Part shown: positions 1 to 11,072 of the stretch, piece after piece
Layout of the letters: every line of letters starts with the position of its first letter
How positions within the stretch are numbered: the stretch's first letter is position 1
From: Clostridia bacterium
GTDB lineage: Bacteria > Bacillota > Clostridia > Oscillospirales > Acutalibacteraceae
DNA: 22,157 nucleotides
Assembly: GCA_024689165.1 (NCBI GenBank)
Contig: JAILDS010000057.1
Span: forward strand, 1-22,157
Direction: 5' to 3'
Made by a program: the position numbers and the translations under genes
Notes under the pieces: generated by a model
What the model was told of the DNA's origin: nothing
Seen by the model: only the letters and a program-made list of their open reading frames with translations
Database searches by the model: none

Positions 1-891
1 AGCCCTTTGCCCGACGCGGAGAACGTCCTTACCTGCGGCGAAATACGGAAGCTGATCCCGAAACGCGAGGAAGACTCCCATAAGGGCTCCTTCGGAAAGG
101 CTTTATTTGTCGGCGGGAGCGAAAACATGCCCGGCGCGGTCTCGATCGCAGCTGCCGGCGCAGTGCGCAGCGGCGTCGGTCTTCTCACGCTGTTTGTGCC
201 CCGCGTGATACGCCCGGAGGTCGCCGTTCTTAACCCGCAGGCTACACTCAAGCCTGCCGACTGCGACAGCGAAGGCCGTTTTTCCAAAGCGGCGGCAAAC
301 CTTGTCCCTGCAGAGGCCGAACGCTTCGACGCCGTCGCCGTAGGATGCGGTATGGGCGTCTCCCGATCTACGGAGCTTCTTGTCAGAAACCTTATCCGTA
401 ATTACTCAGGAAAGCTCATTCTGGATGCCGACGCACTTAACGCGATAGCTGACGAGCCAGAAACACTGCTCGACAAACGCGGCGAGATCTGCATTACGCC
501 GCACCCGGGCGAAATGTGCAGGCTCACGGGTCTCCCGGTCTCCGAGATACTCGCAGACCCCGCAAAAACCGCTCTCGATTTTTCAAAGAGGTTCGACGTT
601 CTCGTTTGCCTCAAATCGGCAAGGACCGTCACCGCTTTTCCCGAAGGACGATATTTCGTCAACACGACCGGCGGTCCCTCACTTTCAAGAGGAGGTTCCG
701 GCGACCTGCTTTGCGGGATCATGCTGTCTCTGGCTGCGAGAATGCCTCTTGAAAGCGCTGCTCCCGCCGCAAACCACATCCATGGGCTTGCCGCCGATCT
801 TGCCGCCGAAGCTCTCGGCGAAAACGGCGCGGACACGATGTCGACCGCAAATTACATCGCTCCGGCGATGAGAAAAATATTGAGATACTGA
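1..891 (+). CDS. nnrD: ADP/ATP-dependent NAD(P)H-hydrate dehydratase domain (5' partial)
   Basis: This is the YjeF C-terminal (ribokinase-like) domain, which dehydrates damaged NAD(P)HX back to NAD(P)H using ADP or ATP in the cytoplasm. Visible family marks are the early SHKGSFGKALFVGGS segment, the GAVRSGVGLLT turn, the ITPHPGEM motif and the GGSGDLLCG nucleotide/catalytic motif, whose Asp is near residue 233 counted from the TTG at position 7. The frame is open to the first base of the window. The sequence enters the domain almost at once, so it is probably the second half of a bifunctional NnrE-NnrD epimerase/dehydratase whose epimerase half lies upstream. The TTG at 7 could start a stand-alone NnrD, but no ribosome-binding site can be judged there. 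The Ca2+-ATPase gene follows after 20 bases, probably on the same transcript. Confidence 0.88.
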   Translation, partial: SPLPDAENVLTCGEIRKLIPKREEDSHKGSFGKALFVGGSENMPGAVSIAAAGAVRSGVGLLTLFVPRVIRPEVAVLNPQATLKPADCDSEGRFSKAAANLVPAEAERFDAVAVGCGMGVSRSTELLVRNLIRNYSGKLILDADALNAIADEPETLLDKRGEICITPHPGEMCRLTGLPVSEILADPAKTALDFSKRFDVLVCLKSARTVTAFPEGRYFVNTTGGPSLSRGGSGDLLCGIMLSLAARMPLESAAPAANHIHGLAADLAAEALGENGADTMSTANYIAPAMRKILRY

Positions 892-911
892 AAAAAGAAA
901 GGACACAACAG

Positions 912-3617
<2,706 letters not shown>

Positions 3618-3673
3618 AGCTGCTCTTTGACTGGCGCTCCCTTATAACTGTTACTTTATACGGCAACTCGAAG

Positions 3674-3773
3674 AAAGGAGGTCGATGTTATCCTGGACGA
3701 AGAAAAACACGAAGAGATCGAGATCATCGACCTCTCCGAGGCGCTTGAGGACGTCAGGAACAGACCGGACGCG
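3674..3773 (+). other. Probable unannotated N-terminal extension of the VTT protein
   Basis: The VTT frame stays open upstream of ATG 3774 and reads an acidic, protein-like segment (..DEEKHEEIEIIDLSEALED..). A near-perfect Shine-Dalgarno AAAGGAGG sits at 3674-3681. The ATG that follows it (3685) is in a different frame. In the VTT frame only non-canonical codons fit: ATC at 3690 (8-base spacing) or CTG at 3693. Either a rare start codon is used, or one base is missing between 3685 and about 3700 through a sequencing error or a true frameshift. Confidence 0.5.
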
Positions 3774-4619
3774 ATGCCCGAGCCCATATATGATTTTTCT
3801 TCCGGCACTTCAAAAAAGTCCGGCGCAGAATCACACGCGACGCGGGCATCCGTCGAAAAAGAAAAGAAACTGGACAGGAACCGCAGGGTCATCCGTGTAT
3901 TCGGATATCTGTGTTACGGCGGCGTCGCATTCCTGCTGGTATGGAACCAGATCATAAAGCTTGATTCGCTGAAATTCCATTACATTTCCTACGTTATCGC
4001 GCTGACTTTTTTTGAACAGAAGATATATTCCCTCGGGAATAAAGCCCTCATAGCGTTCCTTCTCTACTTCTTCATGTTCGTGCGCTGCTTCATACCCGTT
4101 CTGCCGCTTCTTGTTTTCTACATCATCTCCGGAATGGTCTACCCCCTTCCACTTGCTATGTTCATAAACGTTTCCGGTACCGTGATGATGATGGCTGTCA
4201 AGTACTATTACGGAAGATACCAGTCGCCGCTGCTGTACGACAAGCTGCTCAGAAGGATACCCGCCGTCACGTCGGCCCTTGAAAACCAGGAAAAGCCAAA
4301 CCCGTGGCTGCTGATCATTTTCCGGCTCGCGCCGATTTTTCCGTTCAACACGATCAGTCAGATCTACGGCTCGATCGGTTTCCCGTTCTTCAAATATATG
4401 ATCCTGTCGCTTGTAGGCTATCTTCCGCGTCTGATCTCATACGCAATAATGGGCAGCCATTTCAACGACCCGTTTTCGGGCAAATTCCTGACTCCGCTGA
4501 TAACTCTTCTGCTTCTGTCAGGCTCCGCGATGCTCGTGTTCGATACGCTGACTTCTTTCCTTGCAAAGAAATCCGACAAAAAGAAACAGGCGGCCGTCTC
4601 TTCGACGGCTGTCGGATAA
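3774..4619 (+). CDS. VTT/DedA-like (TVP38/TMEM64 family) membrane protein
   Basis: A polytopic membrane protein of the VTT (SNARE-associated/DedA-like) family, some members of which act in lipid scrambling or polyprenyl-phosphate recycling; its own substrate is unknown. A polar N-terminus (about 40 residues) precedes a first hydrophobic segment near 45-65. The core follows: the FVRCFIPVLPLLVFYIISG stretch, then FRLAPIFPFNTISQIYGSI with the Arg/Pro re-entrant-loop pattern of the family, and further hydrophobic segments before a Lys-rich tail. ATG 3774 is the only conventional start in frame, but no ribosome-binding site precedes it. The frame is open back to 3648 and a very strong AAAGGAGG lies at 3674-3681, so the real protein is probably longer (see findings). 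It ends 10 bases before the galactokinase-like gene. Confidence 0.8.
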   Translation: MPEPIYDFSSGTSKKSGAESHATRASVEKEKKLDRNRRVIRVFGYLCYGGVAFLLVWNQIIKLDSLKFHYISYVIALTFFEQKIYSLGNKALIAFLLYFFMFVRCFIPVLPLLVFYIISGMVYPLPLAMFINVSGTVMMMAVKYYYGRYQSPLLYDKLLRRIPAVTSALENQEKPNPWLLIIFRLAPIFPFNTISQIYGSIGFPFFKYMILSLVGYLPRLISYAIMGSHFNDPFSGKFLTPLITLLLLSGSAMLVFDTLTSFLAKKSDKKKQAAVSSTAVG

Positions 4620-4629
4620 GAGGCTTGTA

Positions 4630-5904
4630 ATGTCAAAAATAATACTTCCTGATACTCTCGCAGAGGGCATCAAAAAAGTCTATTCATCAGAAAAAGACCG
4701 TCTGAGGGCAGAAGAACGGATCAAATCACTTGCCGAGCTCTTTTCCGAGATCTATCCCGAACAGGACGGAAAAGAATGCGTAATCGTTTCTGCTCCGGGC
4801 AGAACCGAGATATGCGGCAACCACACGGACCACAACAACGGCAAAGTCATGGCAGCAGCTGTCGATCTCGACGCAATCTGCTGCGCGGTCAGAACAGACG
4901 ATATGACCGTCAGGGTCAAATCCGCGGAATACGCCAAGATCGACGTCGTTGACCTGAAAGACCTTGAACCGCAGCCGGAGGAGACCGGTCGTTCAGCGGC
5001 GCTTATCCGCGGCGTGGCGGCAAGGTTCGTGCAGCTCGGTTATAAGATCGGCGGCTTTGACGCGGTAACGATGAACGACGTTTTTTCAGGCTCGGGGCTT
5101 TCATCCTCCGCCGCTTTCGAGGTGCTTATCGCCACCGCAATGAACCACCTGTTCAACGACGGCGTCATTTCCGCACCTGAGATCGCCAAGATCGCCCAGT
5201 ACGCCGAAAACGCATTCTTCGGGAAGCCCTGCGGTCTGATGGATCAGATGGCCTGTTCCGTCGGCGGTTTCGTCAAGATCGACTTTGCCGACCCTGCGTC
5301 CCCGGTGATCACGCCCATTGCTTTCGACCCTGCCGAATACGGTTACACCCTGTGCATAACCGACACGAGGGCCGACCACGCGGACCTTACGGAGGACTAC
5401 GCCGCGATCCGGGGTGAAATGGAAGCGGTCGCCGCCGTGTTCGGCAAGAAATGCCTGCGAGAGGTCGATGAGGACGAATTCATATCGAACATCGCGCGCG
5501 TTAAAGAAACAGTCAGCGAAAGAGCCGTTTTGCGCGCGCTTCATTTCTTTGCCGAGAACAGGCGCGTCGACCTTGCCGCCGACGCACTTGAAAACGGAGA
5601 CTTCGATTCATTCAAGGCGGTCATTATCGACAGCGGCGAATCCTCCTACAAATACAACCAGAACGTTTTTTCTTCAACAAAGCCCACAAGCCAGCCCGTC
5701 AGCCTTGCGCTGGCTCTTTCCGAACGCGTTCTCCGCGGCAAGGGCGCATGGAGAGTTCACGGCGGCGGTTTTGCCGGAACGATACAGGCTTTCGTGCCGG
5801 ACGGACTTCTTGACGAATATATAACGACGCTTGAAGCCGTTTTCGGGCCCGGCGCCTGTCACGTTCTGTCGATAAGAGCTCTCGGCGGCTGCAGGATAGC
5901 GTGA
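4630..5904 (+). CDS. Galactokinase-like GHMP kinase
   Basis: A 424-residue GHMP-family sugar kinase resembling galactokinase (galactose + ATP to galactose-1-phosphate, Leloir pathway). The N-terminal sugar motif is APGRTEICGNHTDHNNG (55-71), with Arg58 and Asp67 retained. The ATP loop is GSGLSSSA (154-161), CGLMDQ carries the probable catalytic Asp205, and a Gly-rich GGGFAG motif lies near the C-terminus. Classical GalK has Glu at the position occupied here by Asn64 (GEHTDYN versus GNHTDHN), so the sugar may not be galactose. I chose ATG 4630 (AGAGG at 4619-4623, just after the VTT stop) rather than the upstream TTG 4561, which would overlap the VTT gene heavily. No galT or galE is nearby. 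Its stop overlaps the next start. Confidence 0.85.
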   Translation: MSKIILPDTLAEGIKKVYSSEKDRLRAEERIKSLAELFSEIYPEQDGKECVIVSAPGRTEICGNHTDHNNGKVMAAAVDLDAICCAVRTDDMTVRVKSAEYAKIDVVDLKDLEPQPEETGRSAALIRGVAARFVQLGYKIGGFDAVTMNDVFSGSGLSSSAAFEVLIATAMNHLFNDGVISAPEIAKIAQYAENAFFGKPCGLMDQMACSVGGFVKIDFADPASPVITPIAFDPAEYGYTLCITDTRADHADLTEDYAAIRGEMEAVAAVFGKKCLREVDEDEFISNIARVKETVSERAVLRALHFFAENRRVDLAADALENGDFDSFKAVIIDSGESSYKYNQNVFSSTKPTSQPVSLALALSERVLRGKGAWRVHGGGFAGTIQAFVPDGLLDEYITTLEAVFGPGACHVLSIRALGGCRIA

Positions 5905-6668
5905 TGGTAAAGGTCATTGCGCACAGGGGCGCGAACAAGCTTGCCCCACAGAACACACTGCCCGCTTTCAGGCTTGCTCGCGAGCTCGGCTGCGACGGTT
6001 TCGAGAACGACACGCATTTCACGAAAGACAGACAGGTCGTCGTATGCCACAATTACGATATCGACAAGACCTCCAACGGCAAAGGATTCATCAAGGATAT
6101 GACGCTTGATGAGCTGCGCAGCTATGACTTCGGCTCTTATTTTTCGCCTGAGTACGCCGGCACCAGGATACCGACTCTCGACGAGTTTTTCGAAGTCGCA
6201 AAAGGTCTTGAAATAATCAACGTCGAGATAAAAAGGCCTATCGACGGCGATCTGAGCATCGTCGACGCGACCATAGAAGGCGCGAAAAAGTGGGGCGTCC
6301 TCGAAAACCTTCTCATATCTTCTTTCGACCCTGCCTGTCTTGACAGAGCCGCCGAATATGAACCCGCCTGCAAAACAGCAGTTCTTTACGATATGACGAA
6401 GCCCGAGTTTTATACGATCATCGACGACCCCGCCGGCTTCGCTTCAAAGCACGGCTGTTTCGCGATCCATCCTATTTATGTAACGGTCGACAGGCATACC
6501 GTTGAACGCGCGCATGAACTGGGGCTCAAAGTCAACCCGTGGACGGTAGATTCCGACGAAGCTATCTTAGCCATGGCATACCTCGGCTGCGACGGCGTTA
6601 TCACCGACGTTTGCGGCAGGGCGACGGAGCTGCTCAGGCCTTTCAACGAAAGCGTCAAAAACGGCTGA
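5904..6668 (+). CDS. Glycerophosphodiester phosphodiesterase family protein
   Basis: A 254-residue GDPD TIM-barrel enzyme, expected to cleave glycerophosphodiesters (deacylated phospholipids) into glycerol-3-phosphate and an alcohol. It begins straight into the family motif AHRGANKLAPQNTL (His-Arg pair). It carries the metal-binding E-x-D as ENDT, the catalytic-type His in VVVCHN, and EIK in the middle strand. There is no signal peptide, so it should act in the cytoplasm. ATG 5904 shares one base with the TGA of the kinase gene (TGATG) and has AGGA seven bases upstream. GTG 5901 is a possible alternative adding one residue. It is the last gene of the + strand unit, closed by the hairpin at 6698-6738. 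The substrate cannot be told from sequence. Confidence 0.9.
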   Translation: MVKVIAHRGANKLAPQNTLPAFRLARELGCDGFENDTHFTKDRQVVVCHNYDIDKTSNGKGFIKDMTLDELRSYDFGSYFSPEYAGTRIPTLDEFFEVAKGLEIINVEIKRPIDGDLSIVDATIEGAKKWGVLENLLISSFDPACLDRAAEYEPACKTAVLYDMTKPEFYTIIDDPAGFASKHGCFAIHPIYVTVDRHTVERAHELGLKVNPWTVDSDEAILAMAYLGCDGVITDVCGRATELLRPFNESVKNG

Positions 6669-6697
6669 GATCAACTGTTTTTCATTATTTTCATCAT

Positions 6698-6738
6698 AAA
6701 AACCGGAAGAAGATGAACTGTTATCTCTTCCGGTTTTT
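6698..6738. terminator. Bidirectional intrinsic terminator between convergent units
   Basis: A 13-base perfect inverted repeat (6698-6710 with 6726-6738; core ACCGGAAGA / TCTTCCGGT) closes a 15-base loop. A T-run follows on the + strand to 6742, and the A-run at its left edge gives five T on the - strand. It lies 29 bases after the GDPD stop and about 90 bases beyond the mutS2 stop, so it can serve both converging transcripts. Confidence 0.85.
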
Positions 6739-6826
6739 TTTTATCTGAAAGATGTCAAATCTTCTGAAAACGCACGTGCGGTGAAACATCTTCAATACAA
6801 AAGCGGTTTAATATATCGCCGTTTCG

Positions 6827-9220
6827 TCACTTCAGCTCCACGATCGTAACGCCGTTTTCCCCCTCGCCGTACAGACCGAGCCTGAAAGACTTTACCTGAG
6901 GATGCTTTTTCAGAAAACCCGAAACGGCCGTCCTGAGCGCGCCCGTACCCTTGCCGTGAATGACGGTGCATTCCTTGATGCCGGAGGTAGTCATATCGTC
7001 AAGAAAACGGTCGAGCACGAACATCGCCTCGTCAGTTGTCATGCCGCGAAGGTCGCAGCGGGTGTCGCCGGAGGCGGCAAGCTTGTTCTTTGTATAACCG
7101 ATCGACGGAGACGCCGGCTTTTTGTCGGCCGGTCTGTCGACAAGGCGAAGATCGTCCTGCCTGACCCTCATTTTCAATCCGCCTGCAATGACCTCAACGT
7201 TCCCCTTGCGGTCGGCAGGCGCCGTCACCTCGGCCTCCTTGCCGAGAGAGCGTATGACCACAGCGTCGCCCTTTTCAACAGGCCTCGGCAGGACGTAAGA
7301 ATCGTCGGTATCTCTTACCTCGGGTTCCATCGAATCGGAAAGTGCCGACATCCGGCGCCGAAGCTCGGTTTTAGCCTGGGTCGCAGCGTTCGACGCGGCA
7401 GTCGCGCTCTCTTTCTCGCGGGCTTCCCTGAGCTCTTTTTTCAGTTTGTCTATCTCAAAGATAAGGGCGTTCGCCTGACGGCGGGCGTTTTCGGTGATCT
7501 TAAGAGCCTCCTGTTTGGCTCTGTCCGTTTCGCGCTTGAATATCTCATCTGCCTCGTCGAGCTTTTTCTTAGCGTCGGCTTTCAGTTTTTCGGACTGTTC
7601 CTCGTTGGCTCTGACCTCATCGCGGGATCTCTCAAGCTCTGCGCGTCGGGTCTCGAGAGAGGAGACCATCTGTTCAAATCTGCTGTTCTCGGCGGAAATG
7701 AACCCCTTTGCGCGTTCAATGACGTCTTCACCGAGGCCGAGCCTTGCGGTTATAGCGAACGCGTTGGATTTGCCCGGCGCGCCGATAAGAAGACGGTAAG
7801 TCGGTCTCAGTGTGGTCACGTCGAACTCGCAGCAGGCGTTCTCAACGCCGTCCGTCTCGAGAGCATATGCTTTAAGCTCGGCGTAGTGCGTCGTGGCGGC
7901 GACCACAGCACCCTTGAAACGAAGCTCCTCAAGGATCGCGCTTGCAAGAGCCGCTCCCTCAACGGGGTCGGTCCCGGCTCCGAGCTCGTCGATAAGCACG
8001 AGCGTCGTCTCGTCGGCGATAGACAGTATATTGATTATATTCACCATGTGCGACGAGAAGGTCGACAGGCTTTGCTCAATGCTCTGCTCGTCGCCGATAT
8101 CGGCGCAGATATGTTCAAAAAACGCGACTTTGCTGTTTTCAGCGGCAGGTATCATCAGCCCGGCCTGCGCCATAGCGGTCAGAAGGCCTATCGTTTTGAG
8201 CGTCACGGTCTTGCCGCCTGTATTGGGGCCTGTGATGACGAGCGTGTCGAATTCACAGCCAAGCTGTATATCGGTCGGAACGACGGTATCGGGATCGAGC
8301 AGCGGATGCCTTGCCTGCCTGAGGTAGATCTCCCTTTCGTCGTTGAGGACGGGAACTGTCGCTTTCATAGCGTAAGCAAGCTTTGCCTTGGCAAAAACCA
8401 TATCAAGCTCAACGACAGTATGATAATTATGTTTTATAACGTCGCAAAGCGAACCGACAGACGCGGAAAGCTCGGAAAGGATGCGAGCGATCTCCTGCTG
8501 TTCTTTGCCCGCGAGCACGAGTATCTCGTTGTTCGCTTCGACAACGCTCATCGGTTCGATAAAAACCGTCGCCCCGGAGCCGGAGGTATCGTGGACAAGC
8601 CCCTTCACCGATCCGCGGTGCTCGATTTTGACCGGGACTACGTAACGGCCGTTTCTTGTTGTGATGATCGATTCCTGAAGAAAGCCCTGCGCTCCGGCGG
8701 ACTTTATGACTGCTTCAAGGCGCGTTCTGATCGACGCCTCCGCCGCATTCTTTTTTCTTCTTATATTCGCAAGCTCCGCCGAAGCATGGTCGGACATAGT
8801 CTCATCGTCGATAATGCATCTGCCGATCTCATCCTCGAGCTGTTTTTGCGGCATGAGCGAGCTGAAAAAAGAGTCGAGTGCGCTCGACGATCCGGGAGAA
8901 TTGAACCGCCAGTCGGAAACTGTCCTGATAAGTCTCAGAACGTCCTTGACCTCCAAAAGATCGCGCATGCCGAGCGAGCCGCCCGCCTGAGCGAAAGCGA
9001 GCCGGGAGTCGACGTTGGCAGCGGCTGCGAACGGCGGCGAACCGAATTTGGCGAGCAGAACGTGCGCAGCTTCCGTCTGCGCAAGAGCGACGCGGCATTC
9101 GGACAGCTCGAAAAACGGCTCCAGAACAGCGCAAAGCTCCCGCGCGTCGTCACAGACAGCGTGGGAGGCAAGCTTGCTTCTTACTGAATCAAATTCAAGG
9201 ATTTTTAAATTCCGATCCAT
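6827..9220 (-). CDS. mutS2: MutS2 family ATPase/endonuclease with Smr domain
   Basis: A 797-residue MutS2 protein. MutS2 proteins suppress homologous recombination and, in Bacillus subtilis, rescue collided ribosomes; they are not the mismatch-repair MutS. I see Walker A GPNTGGKT (331-338), the STFSSHM segment (386-392), and Walker B LVLIDE (407-412) followed by GAGTDP. A long charged coiled coil spans about 505-610. A C-terminal Smr nuclease domain (about 721-797) carries DLRG (723-726) and HGKGTG (755-760). Mismatch-recognition domain I is absent, as usual for MutS2. Length is normal. ATG 9220 has only a weak ribosome-binding site and lies 19 bases after the aspS stop, which suggests co-transcription and perhaps coupling. 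Last gene of the - strand operon. Confidence 0.96.
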   Translation of the reverse strand: MDRNLKILEFDSVRSKLASHAVCDDARELCAVLEPFFELSECRVALAQTEAAHVLLAKFGSPPFAAAANVDSRLAFAQAGGSLGMRDLLEVKDVLRLIRTVSDWRFNSPGSSSALDSFFSSLMPQKQLEDEIGRCIIDDETMSDHASAELANIRRKKNAAEASIRTRLEAVIKSAGAQGFLQESIITTRNGRYVVPVKIEHRGSVKGLVHDTSGSGATVFIEPMSVVEANNEILVLAGKEQQEIARILSELSASVGSLCDVIKHNYHTVVELDMVFAKAKLAYAMKATVPVLNDEREIYLRQARHPLLDPDTVVPTDIQLGCEFDTLVITGPNTGGKTVTLKTIGLLTAMAQAGLMIPAAENSKVAFFEHICADIGDEQSIEQSLSTFSSHMVNIINILSIADETTLVLIDELGAGTDPVEGAALASAILEELRFKGAVVAATTHYAELKAYALETDGVENACCEFDVTTLRPTYRLLIGAPGKSNAFAITARLGLGEDVIERAKGFISAENSRFEQMVSSLETRRAELERSRDEVRANEEQSEKLKADAKKKLDEADEIFKRETDRAKQEALKITENARRQANALIFEIDKLKKELREAREKESATAASNAATQAKTELRRRMSALSDSMEPEVRDTDDSYVLPRPVEKGDAVVIRSLGKEAEVTAPADRKGNVEVIAGGLKMRVRQDDLRLVDRPADKKPASPSIGYTKNKLAASGDTRCDLRGMTTDEAMFVLDRFLDDMTTSGIKECTVIHGKGTGALRTAVSGFLKKHPQVKSFRLGLYGEGENGVTIVELK

Positions 9221-9239
9221 ATCGAACAGTCCGATCGGG

Positions 9240-11021
9240 TCACTTCGCTTCGACTACGGCGATACCAAGTTCCTCAAGCTGAGACGGATCCACCTCCGAA
9301 GGACATTCGCTCATAGCTTCTGTCGCATCCTTGAGCTTGGGGTACGGTATCACGTCGCGGAGCGAAGAAGCGCCGAGCATCTGCATCACGAGCCTGTCAA
9401 GGCCTATGCCGATGCCGCCGTGCGGAGGCGGACCGTACCTGAAGGCGTTCAGAAGGAACCCGAACTTTTCGTCGGCCTCCTCATCCGTCATATTCAACAG
9501 CGCGAAAATGCGTTTCTGAAGCTCCGGGTCGGTGATCCTTATGGAGCCGGAAGCCAGTTCTATGCCGTTGAGGACAAGGTCGTAGCATTTTGCGCGGACG
9601 TTTGCTTTATCGGTCTCAAGGTAATCTATACATTCGTCAAGCGGAGCGGTAAAAGGATGGTGCATCGCGACGTACTGACCCGCCTCCTCGTCATAATCAA
9701 AGAACGGGAATTCAGTGATCCACAGCACGTTGTAGCCTTCCTTGATAATGCCCAGCTTATTCGCGACTTCGCCCCTGAGCTGACCGAGGACAGAAAGCGC
9801 AAGAGCTTTTTTGCGGTCTGCGACGATAAGTATAACGTCGCCCGGAACGGCGTCCGAGGCCGCGATAAGCTCGTTCATTTTGTCGTCGGAAAGGAATTTG
9901 CCGAAGGACGAGGCGACTGTCCCGTCTGCGGCAAGCCGCGCCCAGGCAAGGCCCTTTGCGCCGCTGCCCTTGGCCATATCGGTCAGCTTGTCGATCTCTT
10001 TGCGGGTCAGTACGTTGTAAGCGTCCTTTGCGGTGAAGGCTCTGACGGTACCGCCGTTTTTGACAGTATCCTCAAACACGGCAAAGCCGCAGTCCGCAAC
10101 GACCGGGCTGAGGTCGAACAGCTTCATTTCATAGCGGGTGTCCGGTTTGTCGGTGCCGTATTCATCCATAGCCCGCGCGTAGGTCAGCGTCGGGAAATGC
10201 TCCGGAAGATCAACGCCCAAAGCTCCCTTGAACACAGTCTTTATCATGCGTTCGCCTACGTCGATGATGTCGGGCACGTCGACAAAAGACATCTCCATGT
10301 CGATCTGCGTGAACTCGGGCTGCCTGTCGGCTCTCGAATCCTCGTCGCGGAAGCAGCGGGCGATCTGGATGTATTTGTCAAAGCCCGCAACCATGCTCAG
10401 TTGCTTATAAAGCTGCGGGCTCTGCGGAAGCGCGTAGAAAGTGCCTTTATGAAGCCGTGAAGGAACAAGGAAATCCCTCGCGCCCTCCGGAGTGCTCTTC
10501 ATGAGGATGGGAGTGTCGATATCGACAAAGCCCTCGTTGTAGAAGAAATCTCGGATTATATGCGTGACCTTGTTCCTGAACAGAATGTTGTTCTGCAGGA
10601 CCGGACGGCGAAGGTCGAGATACCTGTGTTTCAGCCTCGCCTGCTCCGCGGTGCTGCAGTCGTCAAGGATCTCAAAGGGCGTCGTCTCGCTGACGCCAAG
10701 CACGCGAAGCTCCGTGACAAATACCTCGATATCTCCCGTCGGAATGTCGGGGTTTTTGGAAGAGCGTTCACGGATCGTTCCCTTTGCCGCAAGCACATAC
10801 TCGCTTCTGACGGAATTGGCTTTTTCGAACACTGCAGGTTCTGTGGAATCATCGAAAGCGAGCTGAAGGATGCCGGACCTGTCGCGCAGGTCGATAAATA
10901 TAAGGCTGCCCAGATTACGCCTGCGCTGGACCCAGCCGAAGACGGTGACTTCTCTCCCCGCATCGGTAAGAGAAAACTCGGCGCAGTAGGCGGTACGTTT
11001 CATTCCTGTCAGATTATCCAT
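9240..11021 (-). CDS. aspS: Aspartate--tRNA ligase
   Basis: A 593-residue bacterial-type class IIb aminoacyl-tRNA synthetase charging tRNA-Asp. An N-terminal OB anticodon-binding fold (about 1-115) contains FGWVQRRRNLG. The catalytic core has QSPQ (200-203), motif 2 FRDED (224-228) and motif 3 GLDR (540-543), with the bacterial GAD insertion between them. In characterised AspRS enzymes a Leu at the position of Leu37 goes with discriminating enzymes (E. coli type), while His marks non-discriminating ones that also charge tRNA-Asn. By that rule this one is predicted discriminating. ATG 11021 follows GGGAGAAGG closely. No T-box leader is visible in the 51 bases separating it from hisS, so it is probably read through from hisS. 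Confidence 0.97.
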   Translation of the reverse strand: MDNLTGMKRTAYCAEFSLTDAGREVTVFGWVQRRRNLGSLIFIDLRDRSGILQLAFDDSTEPAVFEKANSVRSEYVLAAKGTIRERSSKNPDIPTGDIEVFVTELRVLGVSETTPFEILDDCSTAEQARLKHRYLDLRRPVLQNNILFRNKVTHIIRDFFYNEGFVDIDTPILMKSTPEGARDFLVPSRLHKGTFYALPQSPQLYKQLSMVAGFDKYIQIARCFRDEDSRADRQPEFTQIDMEMSFVDVPDIIDVGERMIKTVFKGALGVDLPEHFPTLTYARAMDEYGTDKPDTRYEMKLFDLSPVVADCGFAVFEDTVKNGGTVRAFTAKDAYNVLTRKEIDKLTDMAKGSGAKGLAWARLAADGTVASSFGKFLSDDKMNELIAASDAVPGDVILIVADRKKALALSVLGQLRGEVANKLGIIKEGYNVLWITEFPFFDYDEEAGQYVAMHHPFTAPLDECIDYLETDKANVRAKCYDLVLNGIELASGSIRITDPELQKRIFALLNMTDEEADEKFGFLLNAFRYGPPPHGGIGIGLDRLVMQMLGASSLRDVIPYPKLKDATEAMSECPSEVDPSQLEELGIAVVEAK

Positions 11022-11072
11022 ATCCTTCTCCCTGAGAGATCAAATCCCTTTAAGCATTCGGCTGTGATCATA

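Noticed and set aside
3627..3656. Possible promoter TTGACT-18-TTACTT before the VTT gene
   Set aside because: The -10 is poor and the spacing is not ideal; not enough to call a separate promoter.
4561..4629. TTG start extending the galactokinase-like gene upstream
   Set aside because: It would overlap the VTT gene by 59 bases and adds a basic tail unlike GHMP kinases; ATG 4630 has a suitable SD.
6902..9187. 761-codon open frame on the + strand
   Set aside because: It is exactly antisense to mutS2, whose Walker and Smr motifs are all present; the antisense product is Arg/Gly-rich and matches no family.
9015..10460. 481-codon open frame on the + strand
   Set aside because: Antisense to aspS and the start of mutS2; no ribosome-binding site or protein motif.
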